NCBI GenBank assembly: GCA_964406575.1
Contig: CAYOSH010000009.1
Location: forward strand, 57,179 to 121,178
Direction of reading: 5' to 3'
DNA length: 64,000 bases
Source: WTAW01 sp964406575
Lineage (GTDB): Bacteria > Acidobacteriota > Aminicenantia > Aminicenantales > Aminicenantaceae
The notes beneath the pieces were generated by a model. That model was given only the letters and a program-made list of their open reading frames with translations. It made no database searches and had not been told where the DNA came from. Below, in pieces: positions 1-8,220 of the stretch. Position numbers and translations under genes: made by a program. Position 1 is the stretch's first letter. The number at the start of each line of letters is the position of its first letter.

Positions 1-1663
1 CCAGGACCTGACCTCGCATGAAACCAGAGCAGGATTTCTCCTTGAAAAAGCGTTCGGGCAAGATGTCATCCTTATATGTTCGACCATTTCTCAAGTTGTA
101 TCGTCTTGCCAAATGAGTCAGTTTCGCTCCGATCCGTATAAGAGATTCTGCCGTGTGGTCTGACCCTGTTGCCGCATTGAGCACGGGCACCAACTCCTCC
201 AGCCCGCTGGGCACAAAATCACACACGATTATAGAGTTTCGGATATTGATCGTGTCGAGGCCGGAAGCGATCGATTGCGGGATATCTTCGATCCTGAAAT
301 CCGGACCCATCTCCGTTTCGGTGAGCCACAGCCGCGTGTGGCTGGCAAAGTCTGCCACAGAGAGGACCACACCCATTGTCAGGCATCCCAGGGGATTGAC
401 ACCGGACATCTCCATCCCGAAGATGTTGATGGCGAATTCTTCACTGCTTTTGCCGATTTTTTGGGCTGCGATTCGCGTTCCATCGGCGAAAATGTCCCCT
501 ATGCCCTGGCGATGGGCCATTTTTATGAGCAATTCTCTCTGCGCTTCGGCATTTCCCCAGGTGAGGTTGAGCCCGTTCCAATCATTCAGCAGTTCCTTTT
601 CATAACATTCCATCGCAAACGAACATGTGACTCCTGCACTGATGGTGTCCATGCCGAGGTTATTACAGATCTCATTCGACCGTGCCAGGTCTTTACAGTC
701 CGAGATCTCACATCCGGAACCGAGAAAAGCGGCAGATTCATACTCGGGGCCTTCAATCTCATGGCCGTTCCATTTGGCGACCTTAGAGCAACGGATGGCG
801 CAGTTGAAACATCCCACATCTTTCCAGCTGAGTTCCTTGCGGCACGTCTCTGAGGAGATCCCTTCGAATTTGTCAAAGACACACTTCTGGAAGTTTTTGG
901 TGGGCAGAAACTCAAACTCCTGGCCGCTGCGCACGCATTTCATGGTTCCTTTTTCGCGGCGGAATATGACTCCGTCATTGGTCAGGATGTCTCTGGTGAG
1001 CTGCATGTTCAGCTCCATAAATTTCTCCTCGTCGGCATACTTGATGGGTTCATCTCCGTCGACCACAATCGCTTTGAGGTTCTTCGAGCCCATCACAGCG
1101 CCTGTTCCGCCTCTGCCATACTGCCTGTGTTTGTCCACGCCGATACAGGCGATCTTGACCTGGTTCTCTCCGGCAGGACCGATACAGGCGACTCTGGGCT
1201 CGACACCGGGATGTTGATTGAGCAACATATCGTTTGTCTGAAAAATGCCCTTGCCCCAAAGAGCGGAGGCATCTCGGATATCCACGCCCTCATGAGTGAG
1301 ATACAGATAAACGGGTTTGTCAGATTTTCCTGTGATAAAGACGTAGTCATAACCGGCTGCTTTCAGACGGGGCCCAAAGCGCCCGCCACAATGGGAATCG
1401 TGTATGGACCCGGTCAAAGGAGACCTCATCACCACACATGTTCGAGCGCTGGTTTGGACTTTTGTCCCGGTGAAAGGACCGTTGACAAAAATGAGAGGAT
1501 TTTCGGGTCCGAGAGGATCAGGGTTTGGAGCATGTTTTTCCAGAAGCGCGAATCCCAGGCCCTTGCCGCCAACGTATTCTTCGAGCAAAGCCTTATCTGT
1601 AGGTTTGATCTCATGTGTGCCTGTCGTTAGGTTGATATAAAGACATCTGCCTGTGTAGGACAC
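1..1663 (-). CDS. aor: Aldehyde:ferredoxin oxidoreductase, 3' end cut by window
   Basis: Tungsten/molybdopterin enzyme that oxidises aldehydes to carboxylic acids with ferredoxin as electron acceptor. Reading the minus strand from a GTG at 1663 gives VSYTGRCLYINLTTGTHEIK followed by YVGGKGLGFALLEKH, the typical AOR N-terminus. A CxxCxxxC set (GCFNCAIRC, about residues 282-289) supplies three [4Fe-4S] ligands, and CNNLGMDTISAG matches the pterin-binding domain. The frame stays open to base 1, so the last few dozen residues are missing. The GTG start is chosen for the strong Shine-Dalgarno TAAGGAGG just upstream. It is separated from ruvB by about 130 bp on the same strand and is probably its own unit. 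Substrate preference cannot be read from the sequence. Confidence 0.9.
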   Translation of the reverse strand, partial: MSYTGRCLYINLTTGTHEIKPTDKALLEEYVGGKGLGFALLEKHAPNPDPLGPENPLIFVNGPFTGTKVQTSARTCVVMRSPLTGSIHDSHCGGRFGPRLKAAGYDYVFITGKSDKPVYLYLTHEGVDIRDASALWGKGIFQTNDMLLNQHPGVEPRVACIGPAGENQVKIACIGVDKHRQYGRGGTGAVMGSKNLKAIVVDGDEPIKYADEEKFMELNMQLTRDILTNDGVIFRREKGTMKCVRSGQEFEFLPTKNFQKCVFDKFEGISSETCRKELSWKDVGCFNCAIRCSKVAKWNGHEIEGPEYESAAFLGSGCEISDCKDLARSNEICNNLGMDTISAGVTCSFAMECYEKELLNDWNGLNLTWGNAEAQRELLIKMAHRQGIGDIFADGTRIAAQKIGKSSEEFAINIFGMEMSGVNPLGCLTMGVVLSVADFASHTRLWLTETEMGPDFRIEDIPQSIASGLDTINIRNSIIVCDFVPSGLEELVPVLNAATGSDHTAESLIRIGAKLTHLARRYNLRNGRTYKDDILPERFFKEKSCSGFMRGQVL

Positions 1664-1797
1664 GTCGGCCTCCTTACCTCATCTGTTTTTATACCGAGCT
1701 TCTGATTCATCATTTTTTTTCAAACCGCTTCTTTTGTCAAGGGTGTTTGGCCGGAATTATCCGCCGCTGACAGGGGGAGAAAGACGATTGCGCACAC

Positions 1798-2844
1798 TCA
1801 CTTCTTTTCAAAGAGACTCCCTTGCGGGGAGGAAGAACCGGGAGAATAACCGAGGTGTTTGTAAGCTCTAGGAGTGACTTTACGTCCGCGTACGGTGCGT
1901 TCCAGAAATCCGATCCTCATCAGAAATGGCTCGTAGATGCTCTCGATGGTGTCTTTTTCTTCGTCGATGGCTGCCGAGATGGTGTTGATGCCCACCGGAC
2001 CTCCACCGAAGTTTTCGATGATGGTCGAGAGGATCTTCCTGTCCACCTCATCCAGTCCCAAGGTGTCAACTTCCATCATGTCCAGAGCTTTTATCGCCTC
2101 TTCGGCTGTGATCTTGCCCTCGGATTTGACGTCAACGTAATCTCTGACTCTCCGCAACAGCCTGTTGGCCACTCTCGGAGTGCCTCGCGAGCGGAGCGCG
2201 ATCTGAAAAGCGCCTTTGTCGTTGATATCCACATCGAGGATCGAGGCCGACCTTTTGATGATCTTCTCTAAATCTTCCACGCCATAATAATCCAGACGGT
2301 GGATAATGCCGAATCGTCCTCGGAGAGGTGCTGTGATCCGACCTGCCCGGGTTGTCGCTCCTGCGAGAGTGAATTTTTTAAGCTGCAGCTTGTGGCTTCT
2401 CGCACTGGGTCCCTGCCCGATCAAAATGTCCAGCCGGAAGTCCTCCATGGCGGAGTAGAGGATTTCCTCGACCGATGGGTGCAACCGATGGATCTCATCG
2501 ATAAAGAGCACTTCCTTGTGCTGCAAGTTGGTGAGGATCGCGGAGAGGTCACCCGTCCTTTCGATCACCGGGCCGGAGGTGGGTTTGATCCCCACGCCCA
2601 TTTCCTTGGCGATGAGGAACGCTAGGCTTGTTTTTCCCAGTCCGGGAGGGCCGTAGAGCAGCACATGATCCAGGTGTTCGTCTCTTTTTTTTGCCGCTTC
2701 GATAAAGATATTGAGGTTGGATTTGATGGTCTCCTGGCCGATAAATTCCTCGAAAGTCCGGGGCCTGAGGTTGTCCTCATACAGTAGGTCCTCTTTGGTT
2801 CGTACAGGACTGAGCACGGCTTCCATTTGTCTGCCCTTAGTCAA
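1798..2844 (-). CDS. ruvB: Holliday junction branch migration ATPase RuvB
   Basis: Hexameric AAA+ motor that, with RuvA, drives branch migration of Holliday junctions during recombinational repair. Visible features: Walker A GPPGLGKTS, Walker B DEIHRL, the RuvB-specific GATTRAG segment and a C-terminal winged-helix domain (KILSTIIENFGGGPVG onward). At 348 aa it is full length. The first possible start is a TTG at 2844 with GGAG ten bases upstream; an in-frame ATG six codons later (2826) is equally plausible, so the exact start is uncertain. Last gene of the yebC-ruvC-ruvA-ruvB set, with a 200 bp gap after ruvA. Confidence 0.96.
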   Translation of the reverse strand: MTKGRQMEAVLSPVRTKEDLLYEDNLRPRTFEEFIGQETIKSNLNIFIEAAKKRDEHLDHVLLYGPPGLGKTSLAFLIAKEMGVGIKPTSGPVIERTGDLSAILTNLQHKEVLFIDEIHRLHPSVEEILYSAMEDFRLDILIGQGPSARSHKLQLKKFTLAGATTRAGRITAPLRGRFGIIHRLDYYGVEDLEKIIKRSASILDVDINDKGAFQIALRSRGTPRVANRLLRRVRDYVDVKSEGKITAEEAIKALDMMEVDTLGLDEVDRKILSTIIENFGGGPVGINTISAAIDEEKDTIESIYEPFLMRIGFLERTVRGRKVTPRAYKHLGYSPGSSSPQGSLFEKK

Positions 2845-3044
2845 TGATCCATCGCTCCATCACATTATTCTCTCTTGATTCTCTAGTCTATCGAGTCTGG
2901 GCACAATTTTCAAGATATCAGTCAGGCATTCCTAGACAGGGACATTTTTCCAAACAGTTCGTGCATGGCCCGTTCCTTCGGGGAATAGATCCACCATCGA
3001 TATCTCCAAATAGGGAACGGTCACCCTCTTTTCGATGATGCAGG

Positions 3045-3632
3045 TTAGAGTCTGGCCAGTTGTTTAAGGCTTTCTCTGAGGAGTGTTTCAAACCCGGAAT
3101 CTACAGAATGTGCCTTTATGGTCTCATCCACGATCTTTTCGATCTCTTTGCGTTTAAAACCCATGTTCATAAGCGCAGAGATCAAATCCTCCCGCTCCTG
3201 AAACCCTTCGGCGTGCAGGATTCTTTCCTTTTCGATCAATTTTTCTTGGAGCTCCAAAGCGATGCGCATAGCCGTTTTTTTGCCGATCCCGGGGATCAAA
3301 GATATACGGGCGACATCACTTCGCCTGATCGCATCTTCCAGGTCCGAAGCCTCTATGCCGGAGAGGATGTTCAATGCGATCTTTGGACCTATGCCCGATA
3401 TCCCGATAAGCTTTAAAAAAATATCTTTTTCATCTTCGGAAGAAAAACCATACAGAGACAGCGAATTGTCGCTCATGTGAGTGTAGATGAGGAGCTCGGT
3501 GTGGTCGCCTGTATCACCTAACTTCAGGTAAGTGGACAGCGGGATCAGAGCCCTGTAACCCACACCATTGATGTCGAGAATGGCCCGATTAGGTGCCTTC
3601 TGGAGAAGCTTGCCTTTTAGATATGCGATCAT
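3045..3632 (-). CDS. ruvA: Holliday junction DNA-binding protein RuvA
   Basis: Tetrameric DNA-binding subunit that holds the four-way junction and recruits RuvB. The protein begins MIAYLKGKL, the conserved family start. The frame is open about 45 codons further upstream, but that extension is unlike RuvA, and AGAGGTTGAG lies just before ATG 3632. Two helix-hairpin-helix motifs are visible (LIGISGIGPKIALNIL and SLIPGIGKKTAMRIAL). The C-terminal RuvB-contacting three-helix domain (EDLISALMNMGFKRKEIEK) is intact. 195 residues is a normal length. Confidence 0.95.
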   Translation of the reverse strand: MIAYLKGKLLQKAPNRAILDINGVGYRALIPLSTYLKLGDTGDHTELLIYTHMSDNSLSLYGFSSEDEKDIFLKLIGISGIGPKIALNILSGIEASDLEDAIRRSDVARISLIPGIGKKTAMRIALELQEKLIEKERILHAEGFQEREDLISALMNMGFKRKEIEKIVDETIKAHSVDSGFETLLRESLKQLARL

Positions 3633-3769
3633 CTCAACCTCTCGCTCGTATTTCTCAGGAGGATGATAACCCACAATTCTGAAAAGTTCAAATATAAGAG
3701 GGCTGATTTGAATCGCATTTTTTTGTTTGTGGTGTCTGAACGAGAGTGAGGAGCGCCATAAATGCATCT

Positions 3770-4261
3770 TTATTCAGACAGTTGGGACCTAAACGAGCGC
3801 GTGTTGATGTGGCAGAAGGCAACAGCCAGAGCGTCGGCTGCATCTGTCTCCAGGCCGTCGTCCTGAATGGCCAACAGAGCTTTGACCATAGTTATCATCT
3901 GATCTTTATCCGCCCGCCCGTAACCGGTCACGGCCTTCTTGACCTCGAGGGGTGAGTATTCAAATAATGGGCGATCCTGGGAAGCAATTGCGACCAAAGT
4001 CGCCCCTCTCACCTGGCCCAATGTGATGGCTGTCTGGATATTCTGCGCATAAAAGGGATTCTCGATGGCCACTTCATCGGGATCGTGACTTTTGATCAGG
4101 TCCTCCACACGGCAGCGAATATTATTCAACTTGTCATGGAACGATAAGCTTCGCGACGGTTTTATGCAGCCATAACTTTGGACAGAATAGTTGTTGTCTG
4201 TGTATTCGATAATGCCGAAGCCTGTGGATTTAACGCTCGGGTCGATGCCTAGAACGATCAT
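3770..4261 (-). CDS. ruvC: Crossover junction endodeoxyribonuclease RuvC
   Basis: Dimeric resolvase that nicks Holliday junctions symmetrically. It starts MIVLGIDPSVKSTGFG, placing catalytic Asp7 in the usual position. The second acidic residue is in AIENPFYAQN, and the C-terminal pair is in the DAADALAVAFCH segment. 163 aa, normal length. Its stop is 137 bp from the chosen ruvA start and it follows yebC by 66 bp, the common yebC-ruvC-ruvAB order. Confidence 0.96.
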   Translation of the reverse strand: MIVLGIDPSVKSTGFGIIEYTDNNYSVQSYGCIKPSRSLSFHDKLNNIRCRVEDLIKSHDPDEVAIENPFYAQNIQTAITLGQVRGATLVAIASQDRPLFEYSPLEVKKAVTGYGRADKDQMITMVKALLAIQDDGLETDAADALAVAFCHINTRSFRSQLSE

Positions 4262-4327
4262 CTTGAATGACAGGCCAAAATTAAAAGGCCAGAAGTTTGA
4301 GAGGGTTTAATACACACTTCGTTTAAT

Positions 4328-5077
4328 TTATTCGGAGTACTTGGCGATCTCTTCTTCGTCGATGTCAAAATTCGCCCAGACATGTTGAACGTCATCGTGG
4401 TCTTCCAGTTCTTCCATAAGGCGCAGCAGTTGCTGTGCTTGTTTGCCTTCGAGTTTCACATAGTTTTGGGGGACGTATCCCAGGTTGGACGCGGCGATCT
4501 CGATGTTGTTTTCTTCAAGGGCACTAACCACGGCTTCGTAGTCATCTGGAGCTGTGAATATCTCATAGTTGCTCCCGTCTTCCTCCAAGTCTTCCGCACC
4601 GGCCTCTAAGATCAGATCCAGCAGCGTGTTTTCGGAGGCCTTGGATTTTTCGACCACGATATAGCCCTTCCGGTTGAACATCCAGGCGACACAGCCGGAC
4701 TCACCCATATTTCCTCCATTTTTGGAGAAGATCCGCCTGATCTCGGATACAGTTCTGTTTTTGTTGTCGGTCAGTGTTTCCACATAAATAGCCACCCCAC
4801 CTGCGCCGTAACCCTCGTATGAGAGTTCCTCATAGGTCGTGCCTTCAAGCTGACCCGTACCCTTCAAGATGGCTCTTTTGATGTTATCAGAGGGCATGTT
4901 CACAGCTTTGGCGTCCGCAATGGCTTTCCTTAGCCGGGGATTAGCATCTGGTTCACCCCCGCCAGTCCGTGCGGCAACAACCAGTTCACGGATGATCTTG
5001 GTGAACATCTTCCCTCTTTTGGCATCCTGAGCAGCTTTTTTATACTTGATCGAATGCCATTTTGAATGCCCTGACAT
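4328..5077 (-). CDS. yebC: YebC/PmpR family protein
   Basis: Member of the YebC/PmpR/TACO1 family, described variously as a transcriptional regulator and as a factor helping ribosomes through proline stretches. The signature MSGHSKWHSIKYKKAAQDAKR opens the protein, and LEGTTYEELSYEGYGAGGVA and GESGCVAWMFNRKG match the conserved core. 249 aa is full length. A good Shine-Dalgarno (AGAGGAGAG) precedes ATG 5077. It is the first gene of the ruv operon. Confidence 0.95.
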   Translation of the reverse strand: MSGHSKWHSIKYKKAAQDAKRGKMFTKIIRELVVAARTGGGEPDANPRLRKAIADAKAVNMPSDNIKRAILKGTGQLEGTTYEELSYEGYGAGGVAIYVETLTDNKNRTVSEIRRIFSKNGGNMGESGCVAWMFNRKGYIVVEKSKASENTLLDLILEAGAEDLEEDGSNYEIFTAPDDYEAVVSALEENNIEIAASNLGYVPQNYVKLEGKQAQQLLRLMEELEDHDDVQHVWANFDIDEEEIAKYSE

Positions 5078-5159
5078 GTTCTCTCCTCTGACGTTGTTCC
5101 AGGAAATTGTAACACATACATCAAAATATTAAAAGCAAGCTTCTTTTGTGAGGGACCTC

Positions 5160-5189
5160 TTGAAAATTCCGATATATCGAGTATATATT
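5160..5189 (+). promoter_or_regulatory. Candidate sigma70 promoter for the CDF gene
   Basis: TTGAAA at 5160, then TATATA (16 bp spacer) or TATATT (18 bp spacer), about 100 bp upstream of the cation transporter and reading toward it. Motif match only. Confidence 0.4.
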
Positions 5190-5292
5190 AGAGCAGCGTT
5201 GAAACCTAAAAAAATGGCTTTGGGTGGTAGATAATGCGTCCCCTTTCATTTCGGTCAAGTATTAAAAAAGAATAACAAGGTTGTCTGAATCA

Positions 5293-5919
5293 ATGGATTC
5301 CAATCCAGATATTTCACAGAACAAACTTTATAATAAGGGACTCTATCTCGAATATTTTACTATCGCCTATAACATCGTGGAGGCTGTCTTGTCTATCCTC
5401 TTCGGGAGTTTGGCCAAGAGTATCGCTCTTGTTGGATTCGGGCTGGACAGTATCGTCGAATCCCTATCCGGGATGATCTTGATCTGGAGGTTGCGCAAGC
5501 ACGGGAAGATCCCCGAAGAGGAAGAGGAGAGGATCGAGAAAAAAGCCCAGAAATTTGTAGCCCTGACCTTCTTTACGCTGGGTCTCTATGTCCTCTTCCA
5601 ATCTGTCAAAAAGTTAGTCTTCAAGGATATCCCCGATCCTTCTATTCCTGGAATAATCATTGCTCTCGTATCGTTAATTGTGATGCCTGTGTTGAGCCAT
5701 CAAAAACACAGGACGGGTAAACAGATCCGGAGCGAAGCCTTGATTGCCGACTCGAAAGAAACTCTGGCTTGCGCCTTCCTTTCCCTGGCGTTACTTATAG
5801 GGCTGGGATTGAATGTTCTCTTCGGATTCTGGCAGGCGGATGCCATTACGGGATTGATCATTGTTTTATTTTTAATGAGGGAAGGCCTTGAGATCTGGAG
5901 AGAATCAAGAGAAGAGTAA
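5293..5919 (+). CDS. Cation diffusion facilitator-like transporter
   Basis: Inner-membrane protein resembling the cation transporter (CDF-type) family, which exports divalent metals by proton antiport. About five to six hydrophobic segments are visible (for example NIVEAVLSILFG, FTLGLYVLFQSVKKLV and SLIVMPVL). The segments GFGLDSIVESLSG and LIADSKETLACAF stand where classical CDF proteins carry HxxxD metal sites. The His residues are replaced, so metal specificity may be altered. A glutamate-rich cytoplasmic stretch (EEEEERIEKKA) follows the second helix. An upstream in-frame TTG (5281) abuts AAGG directly; ATG 5293 is preferred but spacing is long. It opens the plus-strand metal island. Confidence 0.75.
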   Translation: MDSNPDISQNKLYNKGLYLEYFTIAYNIVEAVLSILFGSLAKSIALVGFGLDSIVESLSGMILIWRLRKHGKIPEEEEERIEKKAQKFVALTFFTLGLYVLFQSVKKLVFKDIPDPSIPGIIIALVSLIVMPVLSHQKHRTGKQIRSEALIADSKETLACAFLSLALLIGLGLNVLFGFWQADAITGLIIVLFLMREGLEIWRESREE

Positions 5920-5943
5920 AAAATTTCGGCTTTTTAAAAAATC

Positions 5944-6042
5944 ATGAGGAGACAGATTGACATCGCGGTCATTTTCTTGCTGATAAGTCTGGTCGGTTTC
6001 TGTCCGCTTTATGTAGCGCTTAGTATAAACAAGAAAATGTAA
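5944..6042 (+). CDS. Possible 32-aa membrane peptide
   Basis: ATG AGG AGA ... TAA encodes MRRQIDIAVIFLLISLVGFC followed by a short tail ending INKKM: one hydrophobic helix with basic ends. No convincing Shine-Dalgarno precedes it. It ends just before the promoter at 6051. It could be a real small membrane peptide or chance. Confidence 0.25.
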   Translation: MRRQIDIAVIFLLISLVGFCPLYVALSINKKM

Positions 6043-6050
6043 TAAAAAAG

Positions 6051-6080
6051 TTGACAAGGCATAGGGGGGTATGGTATATT
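6051..6080 (+). promoter_or_regulatory. Sigma70 promoter overlapped by a CsoR-like operator
   Basis: TTGACA at 6051-6056 and TATATT at 6075-6080 with an 18 bp spacer. The spacer holds CATAGGGGGGTATG (6060-6073): arms CATA/TATG around a G-run, the kind of GC-rich centre recognised by CsoR-family copper sensors. The same G-run block recurs in the csoR promoter at 8221. Drives the SHOCT/PII-NG genes. Repression by CsoR and release by Cu(I) is inferred. Confidence 0.7.
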
Positions 6081-6143
6081 ATAATTGAAAGGAGATTCAA
6101 GATTGTTTAGAAGAAGTAAATTAAACGTAAGGAGGTAAAGAAA

Positions 6144-6359
6144 ATGTGGGGAAATCATTGGATGTTTGGGGGTTTTATGTGGATATTTTGGATTGGGGTG
6201 CTCGTGGCACTATTCTTCTTTATCAAATGGATAGTCCAACAAAAACCTGGCTATCAAAAACCTGAGGAAAATGCTCTGGATGTATTAAAAAAGAGATATG
6301 CAAAAGGTGAGATCGATAAAGATGAGTTCGAGCAGAAAAAAAAGGATTTATTATCATGA
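6144..6359 (+). CDS. SHOCT-domain membrane protein
   Basis: 71-aa protein with one N-terminal membrane helix (FGGFMWIFWIGVLVALFFFIKW) and a C-terminal SHOCT domain (ALDVLKKRYAKGEIDKDEF). SHOCT domains are short helical modules of unknown mechanism, often placed at the ends of membrane proteins in metal-efflux loci. Shine-Dalgarno AAGGAGG precedes the ATG. It is the first gene after the CsoR-type promoter, and its stop overlaps the next start (ATGA), so the two are probably translationally coupled. Confidence 0.8.
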   Translation: MWGNHWMFGGFMWIFWIGVLVALFFFIKWIVQQKPGYQKPEENALDVLKKRYAKGEIDKDEFEQKKKDLLS

Positions 6360-6700
6360 AGTTAGTAAAGGCCTATATCAGGACATTTATGGCCGATGAT
6401 GTCATTAATGCCTTGAAAGATCTTAAGGCACCGAGGATTACGGCTATTGATGTAAAAGCACTTGGAGACGAGATTGACCCAGGTGATCTTAAAATTTCCG
6501 CAGAATTAAGCTCGACGTACACCACTATGGTAAAGATTGAAATTGTCTGCACGGATGAATGTGTGGAGAGAGTAAAGGAAACAATTCTGAAGTATGCAAG
6601 AACGGGATATAAGGGCGATGGTTTAATTGCCATTTCGCATGTAGATGAGGCCATAAGCATAAGGACTGGGAAGAATGGAGTTTTACCATTTTCAGAGTAG
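6356..6700 (+). CDS. PII-like signalling protein of the PII-NG group
   Basis: 114-aa PII-superfamily protein. The C-terminal half carries recognisable nucleotide-binding loops: B-loop TGYKGDGLIAI and C-loop SIRTGKNG. The T-loop region (GDEIDPGDLKISAELSSTYT) lacks the YRG uridylylation tyrosine context of GlnB/GlnK, so it is not a classical nitrogen PII. A PII-NG group linked to CusABC-type metal exporters has been described; this locus (cusCBA downstream) fits it. A nucleotide-responsive role in metal efflux is plausible but unproved. Coupled to the SHOCT gene by a 4-bp overlap. Confidence 0.8.
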   Translation: MKLVKAYIRTFMADDVINALKDLKAPRITAIDVKALGDEIDPGDLKISAELSSTYTTMVKIEIVCTDECVERVKETILKYARTGYKGDGLIAISHVDEAISIRTGKNGVLPFSE

Positions 6701-6747
6701 GAAATTACATACAAGCTTAATAAATTTTATACAGAAGGTGAATAAGA

Positions 6748-7122
6748 ATGAAAGATCCGATTGTGAGAAAAAGAAAGGTTGCTGTGGTAAGTTTGGCCCA
6801 GGTTTCAGACATCAATCGGATTAAAGAGAGCTTGATGAAGATAACCGGGATGATTTCCGTAGATGCAGATGTTCAAAAAAATGTTCTCAAATTGGAATAT
6901 GACCTGAGAAAAATAAAATTTGAGGTTATAGAGAAATCAATAAAAGAATTGGGCTTGAAGTTGTCTCAGAAGTTTTTCCAAAGATGTAAAAGAGGAATGG
7001 CCAAATTCACTGAACAGAATGAATTGGATAATCTAAATGCTCCATTATCATCATGTTGTGATGATCCTAAAGGAAATGCCCGGGATTGTAAGAGTTGTAT
7101 TACGCAAGGAAAAAATTTTTAG
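6748..7122 (+). CDS. Degenerate HMA-like protein with Cys-rich tail
   Basis: 124-aa soluble protein. Residues about 8-75 have the alternating pattern of a heavy-metal-associated ferredoxin-like fold (SLMKITGMISVDADVQKNVL then FEVIEKSIKELG), but the usual CxxC metal loop is absent. The C-terminus carries SSCCDDPKGNARDCKSC, a cluster of cysteines that could bind Cu(I) or another soft metal instead. Start has AAGGTG upstream. Function unknown; context implies metal handling. Confidence 0.6.
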   Translation: MKDPIVRKRKVAVVSLAQVSDINRIKESLMKITGMISVDADVQKNVLKLEYDLRKIKFEVIEKSIKELGLKLSQKFFQRCKRGMAKFTEQNELDNLNAPLSSCCDDPKGNARDCKSCITQGKNF

Positions 7123-7132
7123 GCAACAATAA

Positions 7133-7152
7133 TACCATAGCCGGGTATGGTA
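7133..7152. promoter_or_regulatory. CsoR-like inverted repeat
   Basis: TACCATA-gccggg-TATGGTA, a perfect 7-bp dyad. Its CATAG..GGGTATGGTA core matches the operator at 6060. It precedes the frameshifted SHOCT gene, but no clear -35/-10 pair was found, so this may be an operator with a weak promoter. Confidence 0.5.
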
Positions 7153-7205
7153 ATGAACATGAAGGTAAATTCAATATAAGGAGGCAAAAATATAAGGAGA
7201 CAAAA

Positions 7206-7402
7206 ATGTTGATGGGAGGCATGGGAATCCTATGGATTCTGAATTAGTAGGTATTGCTTTTTTGTTTAAAGAGCGCTTTCAGAGCAAAAGAGAGGATGAA
7301 GTTAAAAATCAAGCTGGTGCAGTTGAGGTATTGAAACAGAGATATGCTAGAGGAGATATCGATAGAAATGAGTTTGAGCAGAAAAAGAGAGATCTTTTAT
7401 AA
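7206..7402 (+). pseudogene. Frameshifted SHOCT-domain protein gene
   Basis: A good Shine-Dalgarno (AAGGAGACAAAA) precedes ATG 7206, which encodes MLMGGMGILWILN and stops at once. One frame over, starting around 7240, the reading continues LVGIAFLFKERFQ and ends in a SHOCT domain (VLKQRYARGDIDRNEFEQKK) at 7402. Joining the frames restores a second helix-plus-SHOCT protein like the one at 6144. The shift fits loss of one base near 7240-7245: a mutation, a sequencing error or programmed frameshifting. A shorter in-frame start (ATG 7232) could make a 56-aa SHOCT protein without the membrane helix. Confidence 0.65.
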
Positions 7403-7508
7403 AGGAAGGTTTTATATTTTTTAGAGGCGTAAAAGTGGGTGGAGAGAACATTCTCATTTTGGAAAAAACCGATATAAAAAATAAAAATATCGAAAGGAGG
7501 TGAGAAAG

Positions 7509-7673
7509 ATGACAGAAAGAGTGAAAGATTTAGTGTGTGGCATGGAGTTTGAAAAAGAGACTGCAAGCGGCTCATTCGAGTACAAAGGAAAAACCTATTA
7601 TTTTTGCAGCCTAGGATGTAAGGATAAATTTGCTCAATATCCCGAGAAGTATATTGTTCAAGAGGAAAAATGA
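7509..7673 (+). CDS. YHS-domain metal-binding protein
   Basis: 54-aa protein that is one YHS domain: DLVCGMEFEKETA, YKGKTYYFCSLGCKDKF and an end PEKYIVQ. YHS domains bind metal (often copper) through the conserved cysteines and are common in copper-efflux proteins, including the N-terminus of the CopA encoded downstream. A very strong Shine-Dalgarno (AAAGGAGG) precedes the ATG. Confidence 0.85.
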   Translation: MTERVKDLVCGMEFEKETASGSFEYKGKTYYFCSLGCKDKFAQYPEKYIVQEEK

Positions 7674-7741
7674 GCATGTCCTAAATAAGAAGATCAATCA
7701 TTTTTAAAAAGGACAGATTATTAAGAAAGGAGGTGACAAGA

Positions 7742-8176
7742 ATGGGTAAGAACTTGAAAAAAGCAGGTGCTTTTTCTTTTATCGCAGTCCTCGTTCTTGC
7801 AGCGGCAGCCATCGGTTTTACGAGCCAGCAAACAGGCATGATGCACCAGAAGGAAATGATGGGGAAGATGGACAAAATGATGGGAAGTTGCAGCCAGATG
7901 ATGATGAACATGGATAAAATGCTGATGAAGCAGTGTCCTGCGATGATGGGCATGATGATGAACATGAAAAATATGTCCCAGCAAACCAAAGCCATGATGG
8001 AGCATATGAATTCTCTGATGATGGATGAAGAATACAAGAATAATGACATGATGAAGAGTTACATGGATACGATTCAGGAACACATGCAGACAATGAGCAA
8101 TTCCATGCAGAAAGTCATGGAGACCATGCAGAAGATGACAGAAAAAGCCTCAGAAATGCAGAAAGAGAAAAAGTAG
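7742..8176 (+). CDS. Methionine-rich exported protein
   Basis: 144-aa protein with a signal peptide (KAGAFSFIAVLVLAAAAIG) and a mature part very rich in Met, many in MM and MMxxM arrangements, with a few Cys (GSCSQMMM, KQCPAMMG). Met-rich periplasmic proteins bind Cu(I) and Ag(I) through thioethers; a copper buffer or chaperone role is inferred. Helical and probably coiled in its second half (MDTIQEHMQTMSNSMQ). ATG 7742 is preferred over the upstream GTG 7733 because AAGGAGG lies 8 bp before it. Confidence 0.75.
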   Translation: MGKNLKKAGAFSFIAVLVLAAAAIGFTSQQTGMMHQKEMMGKMDKMMGSCSQMMMNMDKMLMKQCPAMMGMMMNMKNMSQQTKAMMEHMNSLMMDEEYKNNDMMKSYMDTIQEHMQTMSNSMQKVMETMQKMTEKASEMQKEKK

Positions 8177-8220
8177 CCGGTCAATGGAGGGTCGGCACCA
8201 TGGATCGTGTCGGTCCTCAT

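Noticed and set aside
627..1630. Overlapping ORFs on both strands near the left edge
   Set aside because: The continuous minus-strand AOR reading from GTG 1663 through base 1, with its CxxCxxxC, explains the region.
7681..8093. His- and Ser-rich minus-strand ORFs
   Set aside because: They are the complement of the Met-rich gene: repeated ATG codons read as CAT (His) or shifted codons on the other strand.
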